A model generated the notes under the pieces. The model did not search any database. It was not told the origin of the DNA and saw only the letters and a program-made list of their open reading frames with translations. Positions 50,784 through 58,646 of a DNA stretch of 64,000 nucleotides are shown here, one piece after another (position 1 is the stretch's first letter; every line of letters begins with the position of its first letter). This DNA comes from Aquabacterium sp. (lineage in GTDB: Bacteria > Pseudomonadota > Gammaproteobacteria > Burkholderiales > Burkholderiaceae_C): the NCBI RefSeq assembly GCF_030652515.1, contig NZ_JAUSAR010000123.1, positions 1 to 64,000 of the forward strand, read 5' to 3'. The position numbers and the translations under genes are program-made.

Positions 50784-52574
50784 TCAATTCCCAGCGGCGA
50801 CTGGCAATGCCGCCCCAAGCTCCTGCAACGTTGTCCAACGGCGAAATGGCGCATGCGTAGGCTGTGCAGCATCTAGAAGCGCATCGAGCAGTGAGCCTGC
50901 CCGATTGCGCATGTCCTCCGACGCGTTGAGGCGAGTCAGCGTGTTGTAAGGCTTGTCTGTTGATGCCTCTTCTCCGAACAATGCAACCTCGAAGTTCGGG
51001 ACCGAAACAACATGTATGACTGCCCCTGGGGTTGACCCCTTCTCAATGGCCTCTCGGATGGAGGCATTGGCGCCCCAGGCGGGACTTGCGCCTCCTTTCT
51101 TTGTCAGCGGAACGTCGGAATCATGAAGCACGGCATACCTTGCCGAGAATTGATTGAGAATCTTGAGGACAGTAAGGATTGCGCCCTTCCCACGAGCGCG
51201 GATCACGTGGATGTTCCGATACTTCGCGGCATTAAGAGACTTAAGAAGTTGGAATGCCGTGTATTCAGTATCCCCCTCGACAACTATGACATCCCCACCA
51301 AAGAAAAACTCGTTCAAGTAGGGATCACAGGCGTTCAGTGCCTTTAAATTCTGTCGATCATTCTCGTCTAACTGCACCTTGGACGGACGATGCAGCGTCA
51401 CACTTCGGATGGCCTCGTCTTGGTCGCGTTCTACTCGGACTACCGTTGTGTTGTCTTTTGCCAAGTCGATAAATATTGGGGAATGAGTGGTGATCATTAC
51501 CTGCCAGTTCTTGGTTTCTGGCAATGCATAGAGAACTTCTTTGGCTTCGCGAATCGCATTCGGGTGAAGGCATATCTCCGGCTCGTCGAGAAGCAATACA
51601 TGAGGTCGCGCGCTTCCGTCTTTGGCTGCAGCTGACTCCGTCAGGTACTTCAGCGCTGCCCATAGCAATGTGCGACGTGCGCCACTTCCCTGCTGCGCAA
51701 CTTTCCCAAGGTATCCACCATCGGGCCCCATCAGTACCTCGGGAGATGCTTTGAAGGGTGTGTAAGCCTTCTCCACATCGGATTCCGGCTTTGCATCAAG
51801 CTTGATGCGATGCTTCGGAAAGACTTTTTCAAGCATCGAAGAGATCTCTGTTTCCATACGTTGCATCTCCTCGGCTGCTGATGCAACGACCCGTTTCTGA
51901 AACTCAGATATTTGGTCGATCAAGTTCTCATAGTCGGACTTTTGTTGTTCTGGACCATTGGTGCGATACGCCTTTAGCTTGTCCTTCAACACGGTCAATA
52001 GCAACTCGACTATTTCTTTTGTTTGCACGTCTGGGGATGAAAACGCCTCGATGCGATGAGGACGGGGGCGCCGTGAATTAGCGATAGCTGGTGCACCCCA
52101 AGGAACATTGTCGTCCCAATCCCCTTTGCCTACGTCGAATCCTCGACGCTTTGGCTGATCGTTGGGGCTTGCCCATCGCCACTGCTCTCGGATCAACCAT
52201 TCCCCCGCAGCGGTGGGTGCAAGCCACCGCTCACCCGGTGCATTGTCAAAGACTACGGTTTGCAACTCGATTTCCGGAAGAGCGTCTTGGGTGACCTGAC
52301 CATTTGGGAAGTCTTCGATCTGAAGCTTGCCTTCAGAAGAGCCCTGCTTCATCGCCACATCGTATGCCCGTAGGATGCTACTTTTGCCCGCGTTGTTAGG
52401 CCCGACAAGGACCACGATTTCATCAAGCTCAATTTCCACAGGCTTGTGGCCAATAGCCCTGAAGTTCTTGACGATCAGCTTATGCAGCCGTGGTCTCGGC
52501 ACAGCCGGGTCTTCAGGTATCAAAGAAATTATTTGAGTAGCCGCCCCTGCAGCTGTCTTTTTCGCCGTTGCCAT
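50784..52574 (-). CDS. OLD-family ATP-dependent endonuclease (ATPase + TOPRIM)
   Basis: A 596-residue protein, start ATG after GGAGGCGGAG. The ATPase part (about 28-400) has Walker A VGPNNAGKSSIL (57-68), a coiled-coil insert, Walker B VLLLDEPEICLHP and the H-loop ITTHSPIF. The TOPRIM nuclease part (about 415-596) shows VIVVEGDTEYTAF and VLHDSDVPL, the Glu and DxD metal site. This is class 1/2 OLD or GajA-like architecture, typical of phage defence. It lies 181 bases downstream of the Mrr-STAND gene on the same strand. Codon use is less GC-rich than the urt genes. Possibly one operon with it. Confidence 0.88.
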   Translation of the reverse strand: MATAKKTAAGAATQIISLIPEDPAVPRPRLHKLIVKNFRAIGHKPVEIELDEIVVLVGPNNAGKSSILRAYDVAMKQGSSEGKLQIEDFPNGQVTQDALPEIELQTVVFDNAPGERWLAPTAAGEWLIREQWRWASPNDQPKRRGFDVGKGDWDDNVPWGAPAIANSRRPRPHRIEAFSSPDVQTKEIVELLLTVLKDKLKAYRTNGPEQQKSDYENLIDQISEFQKRVVASAAEEMQRMETEISSMLEKVFPKHRIKLDAKPESDVEKAYTPFKASPEVLMGPDGGYLGKVAQQGSGARRTLLWAALKYLTESAAAKDGSARPHVLLLDEPEICLHPNAIREAKEVLYALPETKNWQVMITTHSPIFIDLAKDNTTVVRVERDQDEAIRSVTLHRPSKVQLDENDRQNLKALNACDPYLNEFFFGGDVIVVEGDTEYTAFQLLKSLNAAKYRNIHVIRARGKGAILTVLKILNQFSARYAVLHDSDVPLTKKGGASPAWGANASIREAIEKGSTPGAVIHVVSVPNFEVALFGEEASTDKPYNTLTRLNASEDMRNRAGSLLDALLDAAQPTHAPFRRWTTLQELGAALPVAAGN

Positions 52575-52755
52575 CTCCGCCTCCCCGACTTGGTTTTGCC
52601 GGAGCGTACAACAAGAGTTAGGCATTTGCTAGCAGCAGAAACCTGGTTAGATCCGAGCTACACCGTTGTGATGAAGATGCTTGGGCTTGACGGCCTGTCG
52701 TGCCTAGCAAGGCAAGCCAGCGATGCCGTCGTGATGATGAATACCTCCATGAGGC

Positions 52756-55065
52756 TTACTCTGCGACGTCGCTGAAGATTGAGCGGCCTCCACGTCTTTC
52801 CACTTTCGCAGCACGAGGGATGCTATTGAAGAAGCTTTCCTCTTCCTCATCCTCCACGGACTTCCTGGCTTTAACACTTTCCTTAGCTCGCTCAAGCTCA
52901 TCCATGAGTTCTAAATGTTTGTCGCAAAAGAAGCTGTGGTCCATTAGCAGGCATGTGTCGGAAAGAAATTGGCTTAGGGTGTCGAATTGATCGTCGATGT
53001 CGCCGTCTGGATCGGCATCCTCCGCACATTCTGAGATTCTTCTGGAGAATTCGGTGTGAAGAACCGCCACTAGTCTTCCTGCGAGATCAATCAACTCCGA
53101 TGGTTTGAACAATGCAAGGATGTCGTCATATATCAGGAACGATCCATCATTTGAGTAGGTAGCCGCGTTTGCCAAGGTGTACACGGTGTCCCCGCGCACA
53201 TCCTCGCTGAGCAAGGCTAGCTTGTGAGCGGAGGTGCGAAGCAAGATCTCTTCGCTTCGCCCAAGTCGGCGCCAAGACGCTATGTCGCCTTTGCGCCCAG
53301 CTATGCTGGCATCGCGTTCTAGTACAGACTTCAGTACAGATTGGGGTACGCGCCGGTTCAGGAAAGCAAACAACCTCTCATTAGCTTCGGGTTCGTCAGG
53401 CGTTTCTAAAAGGCGATCGACAAGTTTTTCGGCTCCGTTAACCGGCACCATCACAGCGTCTCGGACGTAAGAAGCCCCCTCGCAAACCACCTCGGACAAA
53501 AGCGTTTCAATGCGCACACCTCGAACATAGACATCGACGAGGTCAGGTCGCTTACTCAATATCTCGCTGATGGCGTCTGCGAAAGTTGGGTGCCAAAATG
53601 CCCAGTACTCCTTGTCGCCGTCTTTCCTACGAACGACCAAAGAGCCATCAAGCTGACGAAGGCTTTCAGTTATCGCCGCCTTGGTAACACCGTAGTTTTC
53701 CGCAACTAACTCTGCGTCGCTCACAGGCAGGAGGTGGACAGGTAGTTTCGACTTCGCCAGAAACACCAGGGTCAGCGCGGCACGCTTTTCGTCGCTGAGT
53801 TCCTCGAACGTCTGGACTAGGAACTTCTGGGGTTGCGCAACGAAACGCAGCAAGTCCTCTGGAAGCCTCCGAATGTGCCCTGTGAAGTCCTTATCTGCCA
53901 GGCGTCTGGCCAATTCCGGCAGAAGCCTCTCCTCCTGCGCAAGGAGAGGCAAGTGATCGCTAATAAGAGCCTTCCAGAAAGGAGGTTGCGTTCCAGCCTT
54001 GAGGTGGTTGTAGAGGATCTGTTCGCGCTCCGACGAACTCAATTTTCCAACATCCACAACTGCAGCGCGAGTTGCCAAAAGTGTGTGGTTCCGGGAGCCA
54101 ATACGTGGATGAGCCTCGTTCCAGATGTGCGTGCGCGAGGTCAAGATGAAGTGGCAACCTTGCTCAAGCGCCACCTTGAGTTTGGGCATGAATTCCATCC
54201 ATGCGTTAACGTAGTCGCTCATTAGCAAATTCGCTCCGAACGCGTCGTCTACCCAATACAGACGTTTGGGCTCGTGAGGGTTCCAGTGTTGCCTTAGCTC
54301 CAGCGGGCCGTCGCACTTAAAGACTTGCAAATCGCCCTTGTCTACGGCCATTGTGGCGAGGATTGCGGCGAGGGTGGTCTTACCTGTCGCCGGCGCACCA
54401 AGCAGCAGGACGATCTTATGCTTTGAAAGGATGTCAACCGCTGCAAGATGGGACTCCGTGGGCACATAGACGCTCAAAGCTTTACGGTGATCACCTAGTA
54501 GCGCATGCGTCTGAGCAGCGCACCGCTCATCGATGATCGTAGAAAGATCGCCAAGTCCATACACTCGTGGCACCAGGGCTCGCAAACGAGCAGACCCCTT
54601 GATTTTGAGAAGCAGCCACTCCTTGCCGACAATCACTGGCGTTACAACACCGAGAGCACACAGCTTGGTTCTAATCTGATAAGCGACATCTGCGTCGATG
54701 CCCATGCTGGTGATGAAGTAGTAGACAGACGCCATCCCCTTGGCGACCAGCTGCTCAACGTGCGCCAATTCATCTGTGATGTCTGAAGCTCTCAGTCGTT
54801 GATCGCCCTTGCTGGAGAACTTGCATTGAGCGGTGCCCACGTTTTCAAAGGCGCTCGGGCGAGATAACTGAAAGACCGCATCTTGGCCCCCGTCCTGTGC
54901 CTCCCGATAGACGGCCACAGTGCACTTCAACTCCTCCTTGAGCACCTGTTCGCATAGATCTTGGAACGCCTTCCACCCAAGCGTGTGCAATGCGAAATCG
55001 ACGTGGTAGGCCTGTGCCTGCGACGGTGCCAGACTGGTTGGCAGGTTATCAATTTTTGCTTGCAT
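52756..55065 (-). CDS. Mrr-like nuclease fused to STAND NTPase
   Basis: A 769-residue protein (ATG chosen; a TTG 14 codons upstream is possible). The N-terminal part (about 20-150) carries a PD-(D/E)xK pattern: FQDLCEQVL, then YREAQDGGQDAVFQ and GTAQCKF, as in Mrr restriction enzymes. Walker A LLLGAPATGKTT (about 222), Walker B LYWVDDAFG and an arginine in FILTSRTHIWNEAH match nSTAND3 NTPases. A winged-helix-like region (about 400-500) and a long helical sensor end follow. This is the layout of Avs-like anti-phage sensors, though smaller. AT-richer than its neighbours. Confidence 0.82.
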   Translation of the reverse strand: MQAKIDNLPTSLAPSQAQAYHVDFALHTLGWKAFQDLCEQVLKEELKCTVAVYREAQDGGQDAVFQLSRPSAFENVGTAQCKFSSKGDQRLRASDITDELAHVEQLVAKGMASVYYFITSMGIDADVAYQIRTKLCALGVVTPVIVGKEWLLLKIKGSARLRALVPRVYGLGDLSTIIDERCAAQTHALLGDHRKALSVYVPTESHLAAVDILSKHKIVLLLGAPATGKTTLAAILATMAVDKGDLQVFKCDGPLELRQHWNPHEPKRLYWVDDAFGANLLMSDYVNAWMEFMPKLKVALEQGCHFILTSRTHIWNEAHPRIGSRNHTLLATRAAVVDVGKLSSSEREQILYNHLKAGTQPPFWKALISDHLPLLAQEERLLPELARRLADKDFTGHIRRLPEDLLRFVAQPQKFLVQTFEELSDEKRAALTLVFLAKSKLPVHLLPVSDAELVAENYGVTKAAITESLRQLDGSLVVRRKDGDKEYWAFWHPTFADAISEILSKRPDLVDVYVRGVRIETLLSEVVCEGASYVRDAVMVPVNGAEKLVDRLLETPDEPEANERLFAFLNRRVPQSVLKSVLERDASIAGRKGDIASWRRLGRSEEILLRTSAHKLALLSEDVRGDTVYTLANAATYSNDGSFLIYDDILALFKPSELIDLAGRLVAVLHTEFSRRISECAEDADPDGDIDDQFDTLSQFLSDTCLLMDHSFFCDKHLELMDELERAKESVKARKSVEDEEEESFFNSIPRAAKVERRGGRSIFSDVAE

Positions 55066-55246
55066 GGCGACAATCTTAATCTTCAGTCGATGCACAGAAG
55101 GTCCCAACCGGATCGATCAATCACTTGCTATGCGGCTAGTTGATCAACCAAGCCACGCTCACAAGCCCCCTCTTGATGGTGATTTCCCCAGCCCACCCAA
55201 ATCCCTAAAGTCGCGGCCTCATCAACAAAACGAACGACAGGAAGCT

Positions 55247-55720
55247 ATGCCGCAAAACCTCATTTCCCTCACTCTGACCGAAGCCGACCACGCCGCCATC
55301 GCCGACGCGCTGTCCACGCTCGAAAGCAAGCTGTCCGGCATGATCTCGCTGAGCGCCGACGAGCGCCGCAGCCTGAACAAGATGGGCGAGAAGTCTGAAA
55401 CCTTCTGCCGCCGCACGCTGGTCGCCATGAGCGAGAACCCCGGTTTGATCCCGGCCGATGTGGACGTGGCCGAAGCGCAGCGCGACATGGCCCAGTTCGA
55501 CGCGCTGCGCCCGCACATTGCCAGGCTGACCAAGCTGCTGGGCCGCGCTGAAGACTCCGAGATGGCCTTGGGCAGCGACGCCATGGTCACCGCCTTGGAG
55601 GGCTACGCCCTGTTGAAGGTGCTGGGCAAGGGCTCTGGCCTGGACGCCCTGCGCCGCGACATGTCCGTCCGCTTCACGCGCAAGGCGCGCGCCACGGAAA
55701 GCCCGGCACAAGCCGCTTGA
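55247..55720 (+). CDS. Conserved hypothetical helical protein
   Basis: A 157-residue soluble protein from MPQNLISLTLTEADHAAIAD after AGGAAG; the longer frame upstream is not conserved-looking. Mostly helical, with SADERRSLNKMGEKSETFC and a central LRPHIARLTKLLGRAEDSEM. No enzyme motif. The normal GC content suggests a resident gene. Its 3' end and terminator are repeated at 57781-57848 and 59974-60022, so it appears to be the original neighbour into which other modules were inserted. Confidence 0.75.
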   Translation: MPQNLISLTLTEADHAAIADALSTLESKLSGMISLSADERRSLNKMGEKSETFCRRTLVAMSENPGLIPADVDVAEAQRDMAQFDALRPHIARLTKLLGRAEDSEMALGSDAMVTALEGYALLKVLGKGSGLDALRRDMSVRFTRKARATESPAQAA

Positions 55721-55773
55721 TTACCGGCCCGCAAGGCACCAAAGCCCCGCTCGCGGGGCTTTTTTCATGGGCT
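55672..55773 (+). repeat. Repeat family A, copy 1 (gene end plus terminator)
   Basis: The last 49 bases of the hypothetical gene (55672-55720) recur at 59974-60022 with one mismatch. The part from 55706 through the terminator recurs at 57781-57848. It is the only copy attached to an intact gene, so it is the likely parent. Confidence 0.8.
55742..55766 (+). terminator. Terminator of the helical protein gene
   Basis: Stem AAGCCCCGC/GCGGGGCTT with a TC loop and a run of T. It lies between the convergent hypothetical and rloB genes. Confidence 0.9.
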
Positions 55774-55788
55774 TTGGATTGGCCGCCT

Positions 55789-56463
55789 TCAGCCCCGCAG
55801 CGTGGTCAGCTGCATGACCAGTTCGTGCAAAGCGGTGAAGGGTTCGGGGGCGGTGTGTGCGTTGAACTTCGCAGCCAATGCCTGCGCCCGCTGGGTCGCC
55901 ACCTCCAGCCGGCTGCGGGTGATGGCGAACGCACCACCTGTGCCCTTCTCGTAGCCGGGGATGTGCTGCCTCAGGCGTGCCATCACCTCGTCTCGCCGAA
56001 TCGGAGCATGCACGTCTTCGTGGTGCAGCAACAGCCATAGCTCAAAGCTGGGGATGGAGGCGATGGCCTTGAAGCTGACCAGTTGCCTGTTTTCATTGCG
56101 CAGCTTGCCGTCCAATGCTTGCGCCAGATCCAGGGCATTGAAATAGCTGTCGTGGTCGTCGCGGTCAAACACGGCGTAGACCTGGTCGAAGCTTTTGGGG
56201 CGAATGCCTCTGTGCAAATCGCCCTCTTCAAACAGATGCTGGGCGTACTGCACCACCTGGATGGGCGCGGTGCCCATTTGACCCGGCTGCACCGCCACAT
56301 TGGCGGAATGCAACTGATGCGCGGCTCGGATCTCTTCCAGATACAACGGCTCGGTTTTGCTGCCTTCGGTCACGATCAAGATTCGGGCATAGCTGGCTCG
56401 CCGTGATTCTTTGGTCTCTTTGCGGCGCAACTGCCGGTCTTTGGCCTGGTTGTCGCGCCCCAT
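55789..56463 (-). CDS. rloB: RloB-like TOPRIM-type protein
   Basis: A 224-residue protein of the RloB family: basic N-terminus, then ILIVTEGSKTEPLYLEEIR (about 28-46) and YAVFDRDDHDSYFNA (about 95-109). These form a TOPRIM-like Glu and DxD site. A later SIPSFELWLLLHHED block is also typical. It overlaps the rloA stop by one base (TGATG). RloA/RloB pairs were named as restriction-linked ORFs and resemble ATPase/TOPRIM defence pairs such as PARIS. A defence role here is inference. Confidence 0.88.
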   Translation of the reverse strand: MGRDNQAKDRQLRRKETKESRRASYARILIVTEGSKTEPLYLEEIRAAHQLHSANVAVQPGQMGTAPIQVVQYAQHLFEEGDLHRGIRPKSFDQVYAVFDRDDHDSYFNALDLAQALDGKLRNENRQLVSFKAIASIPSFELWLLLHHEDVHAPIRRDEVMARLRQHIPGYEKGTGGAFAITRSRLEVATQRAQALAAKFNAHTAPEPFTALHELVMQLTTLRG

Positions 56464-57668
56464 CAGTGCTTCATCCCCAAGGCCTCATTGCGCAGGAAGG
56501 GCAGCGCACCGTAGCGGCCTTGCAAGTAACCGCGCTCCAGGGCTTCATTCTTTCGCGGACTGAAGTCGAGCAAGGGGTACAGCGATGAACTCTGATCCGG
56601 TCGCTTTTCAACAAACCAGACCTGATCTCGGCGGAACAGGCCATAGGCATCCAGCAGCGAGGTGTCGTGTGTGGTGAAGACGAGTTGCGCCCCCCCGGTA
56701 TTGACTTCAGGCCGGTGGAACAAGCGCACCAAGGCCTGTACTAGCAAAGTGTGAAGGCTGGTGTCCAGCTCATCCACCACCAGCGTGAGCCCCTTGTTGA
56801 GGATGTCGAGGATCGGCCCGGTCAGGAACAGCAGATTGCGGGTGCCACTGGACTCGTCCATCAGGTCAAAAACGGCCTCGCCATGCTCGGTGACGTGGTG
56901 GAACTTCACTTCGTCCACTTCCTGCTTGGTGGCCACTTCGATGTCGGCGATGCTGATGTCGGCGGCGCGCAGAAAATCGCAGATGGCCGCGCGCTGGGCT
57001 TCTTGCTTGAGCATCTGCACTGAGAACTCCGGGACCAACGGTGTGTGCTCGTTGACGATCACCAAGTGATTGGCGAACCAATCGAACACGGGGCGCAAAG
57101 CCTCGCTGTTGAGCTGAACGGCCATGGACAGGAACAAGGCATTCGGCCGGGTGGCCCCTTCCCACAGGTTCTTGGCGCCCTTCAGGCCGGAGCCAAATTC
57201 ATAGACATCCTTGCCGCTGTCTGCATCGAAGTGGCGCGCGAACCATCGTTGCGGCTTGAAGGCCTTGTAGACCAGCAACTGCTCGCTGACGATGCGTTGC
57301 ACGTTCATGGCGAAACCATACTGATAGCGCACACCGTCGATGAGGAAGGTGACCTCGAACTCCGTGGGCTGGCTGCCCGATGTCGCATCCAGCTTGAAGG
57401 GTTGGAGCCGCACAAAGGTCTGACCTGGTTGCCGCGCAGCCGATTCCATCACCACGCCACGCATGTACTGCAAGGCCTTGATGAGGTTGGACTTGCCGCT
57501 GGCGTTGGCGCCGTACACCACCGCGCTCTTGAGCAAATGCGGAGCAGCCTTCAGGCCGGTGTCCAGGGCATGGGTGTCAAGCAAGGTCTTGTCGGTGGAC
57601 GCCACCAGGCTGAGCACCTGTTCGTCACGCAGGCTGCGAAAGTTCTTGGTGCGGAACTCGACGAGCAT
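56463..57668 (-). CDS. rloA: RloA-like AAA/ABC-type ATPase
   Basis: A 401-residue ATPase, start MLVEFRTKNFRSLRDEQVLS. Walker A VYGANASGKSNL (about 50-61), ABC-like signature DESSGTRNLL, Walker B LVVDELDTSLH and H-loop FTTHDTSLLD are complete. The coiled region typical of SMC-like AAA_15/21 proteins lies between. Partner of RloB, whose start overlaps its stop. Preceded by an AT-rich leader with an inverted repeat. Confidence 0.9.
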   Translation of the reverse strand: MLVEFRTKNFRSLRDEQVLSLVASTDKTLLDTHALDTGLKAAPHLLKSAVVYGANASGKSNLIKALQYMRGVVMESAARQPGQTFVRLQPFKLDATSGSQPTEFEVTFLIDGVRYQYGFAMNVQRIVSEQLLVYKAFKPQRWFARHFDADSGKDVYEFGSGLKGAKNLWEGATRPNALFLSMAVQLNSEALRPVFDWFANHLVIVNEHTPLVPEFSVQMLKQEAQRAAICDFLRAADISIADIEVATKQEVDEVKFHHVTEHGEAVFDLMDESSGTRNLLFLTGPILDILNKGLTLVVDELDTSLHTLLVQALVRLFHRPEVNTGGAQLVFTTHDTSLLDAYGLFRRDQVWFVEKRPDQSSSLYPLLDFSPRKNEALERGYLQGRYGALPFLRNEALGMKH

Positions 57669-57682
57669 TGCTCTCACCTTTA

Positions 57683-57733
57683 TAAAATAATCATTGATTA
57701 TGCATCTTCAATGCAAATTGATTAATTATTTTA
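57683..57733. promoter_or_regulatory. AT-rich inverted repeat upstream of rloA
   Basis: Arms TAAAATAAT and ATTATTTTA flank a 33-base AT-rich centre, starting 15 bases before the rloA ATG. It is the most AT-rich spot in the area and probably holds the promoter and an operator. Confidence 0.4.
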
Positions 57734-57780
57734 CATAGACCCCATGATTTCGATCTTCTCCCAGGGCGCACTAAAGCCTG

Positions 57781-57848
57781 GTACAAGCTGCTTGAATCCC
57801 GGCACGCAAGGCACCCAAGCCCCGTTCACGGGGGTTTTTTCATGGGGC
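57781..57848 (+). repeat. Repeat family A, copy 2 (with orphan terminator)
   Basis: Copy of the end of the 55247-55720 gene and its terminator (TACAAGCTGCTTGA..., CCCCGT/ACGGGG stem, T-run at 57835-57840) with no gene attached. It has the same orientation as copy 1, so the two flank the rlo pair as direct repeats. Confidence 0.75.
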
Positions 57849-57914
57849 TTCGGGTGTGCGGGCCTTGCGCGTCAGGCTCGAAGCCCGGCGGCTGGACCTC
57901 AGATGGGCAAGGTG

Positions 57915-57953
57915 CAAGGCTTTTTGCCTTGCGGCCCGGGTTCAGAAGCCGGG
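57915..57953. repeat. Repeat family B, copy 1
   Basis: About 39 bases with AAGGC-TTTTT-GCCTT followed by CGGCCCGGGTTCAGAAGCC. Overlaps the last codons of the TetR gene. Other copies are at 61771 and 62078. Confidence 0.7.
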
Positions 57954-58526
57954 CTGGCAGCGGTCTGCGACCGCCCTCATCAAGATAGCTCGGCAGGTCT
58001 GTCGGTCCGGCCGCATGTGGCCATTGACAACTTGCCCATGAAGGATGCCGTCCACGGTGGCGATCAGCCCCATCGCGATGCGGTCAGTATCGACAACGCC
58101 CACGTACCGCAAAGCTTGAACGGTGGCATCCACAAAGTGCTGGTGCACGCCCTCCACCACCTTTTGCAATGAAGGCTCTCTGGAGGCAATCAAGAAGATT
58201 TCGATCTGCGACACCACGCGTGAGCGTTTGGCAGGAGACATCCAGTCATCCAGCCGATCCACCAAGAGATCAATGAATCGCTCAAGCGATGGTTCGCCGC
58301 TGACCAGTCTCGCGCCGTCCTCACCCAACTCTTCCAGGTTGCGCGTGGCATGCCGATTCAGCGCCAGCGTTACCAAATCGAGTCGCGTGCGGCAACAAGA
58401 CGAGGTTGATCCGTCAGGCAACCCTGCCCAGGCATCCACCGCACGATGGGTCAGACCTCGTGCACCGCTCGCGGCCAGCAATTCGAGCGCGGCGTCGGCG
58501 ATCGTGGTCTTACGGTCTTTGCTCAT
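57942..58526 (-). CDS. TetR family regulator of the adjacent esterase
   Basis: A 194-residue regulator. N-terminal helix-turn-helix about 8-55 (IADAALELLAASGARGLTHR, DGSTSSCCRTRLDLV). The C-terminal domain is all-helical. It is divergent from the esterase gene, with a 14-base palindrome between them, so local control is likely. The final residues (QPGF) are encoded within repeat B. Ligand unknown. Confidence 0.9.
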   Translation of the reverse strand: MSKDRKTTIADAALELLAASGARGLTHRAVDAWAGLPDGSTSSCCRTRLDLVTLALNRHATRNLEELGEDGARLVSGEPSLERFIDLLVDRLDDWMSPAKRSRVVSQIEIFLIASREPSLQKVVEGVHQHFVDATVQALRYVGVVDTDRIAMGLIATVDGILHGQVVNGHMRPDRQTCRAILMRAVADRCQPGF

Positions 58527-58605
58527 GTCGCTCGGAAGGCTGGGGCTTGTTGGGGCGCTTGATGGTTTTTACCAATCGCAGGCCCATGTTGAGGATCATA
58601 CATTT

Positions 58606-58619
58606 ACTACAGGTGTAGT
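58606..58619. promoter_or_regulatory. Palindromic operator between TetR and esterase genes
   Basis: ACTACA-GG-TGTAGT, a perfect 6-base inverted repeat, 27 bases before the esterase start. It fits a TetR dimer site. Confidence 0.5.
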
Positions 58620-58646
58620 TTATTTGGTTTCAATGGGGAGCTTGCC

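Noticed and set aside
50784-57668. A complete restriction-modification or retron system in the defence segment
   Set aside because: No methyltransferase, specificity subunit or reverse transcriptase was found; only OLD, Mrr-STAND and RloA/RloB genes are present.
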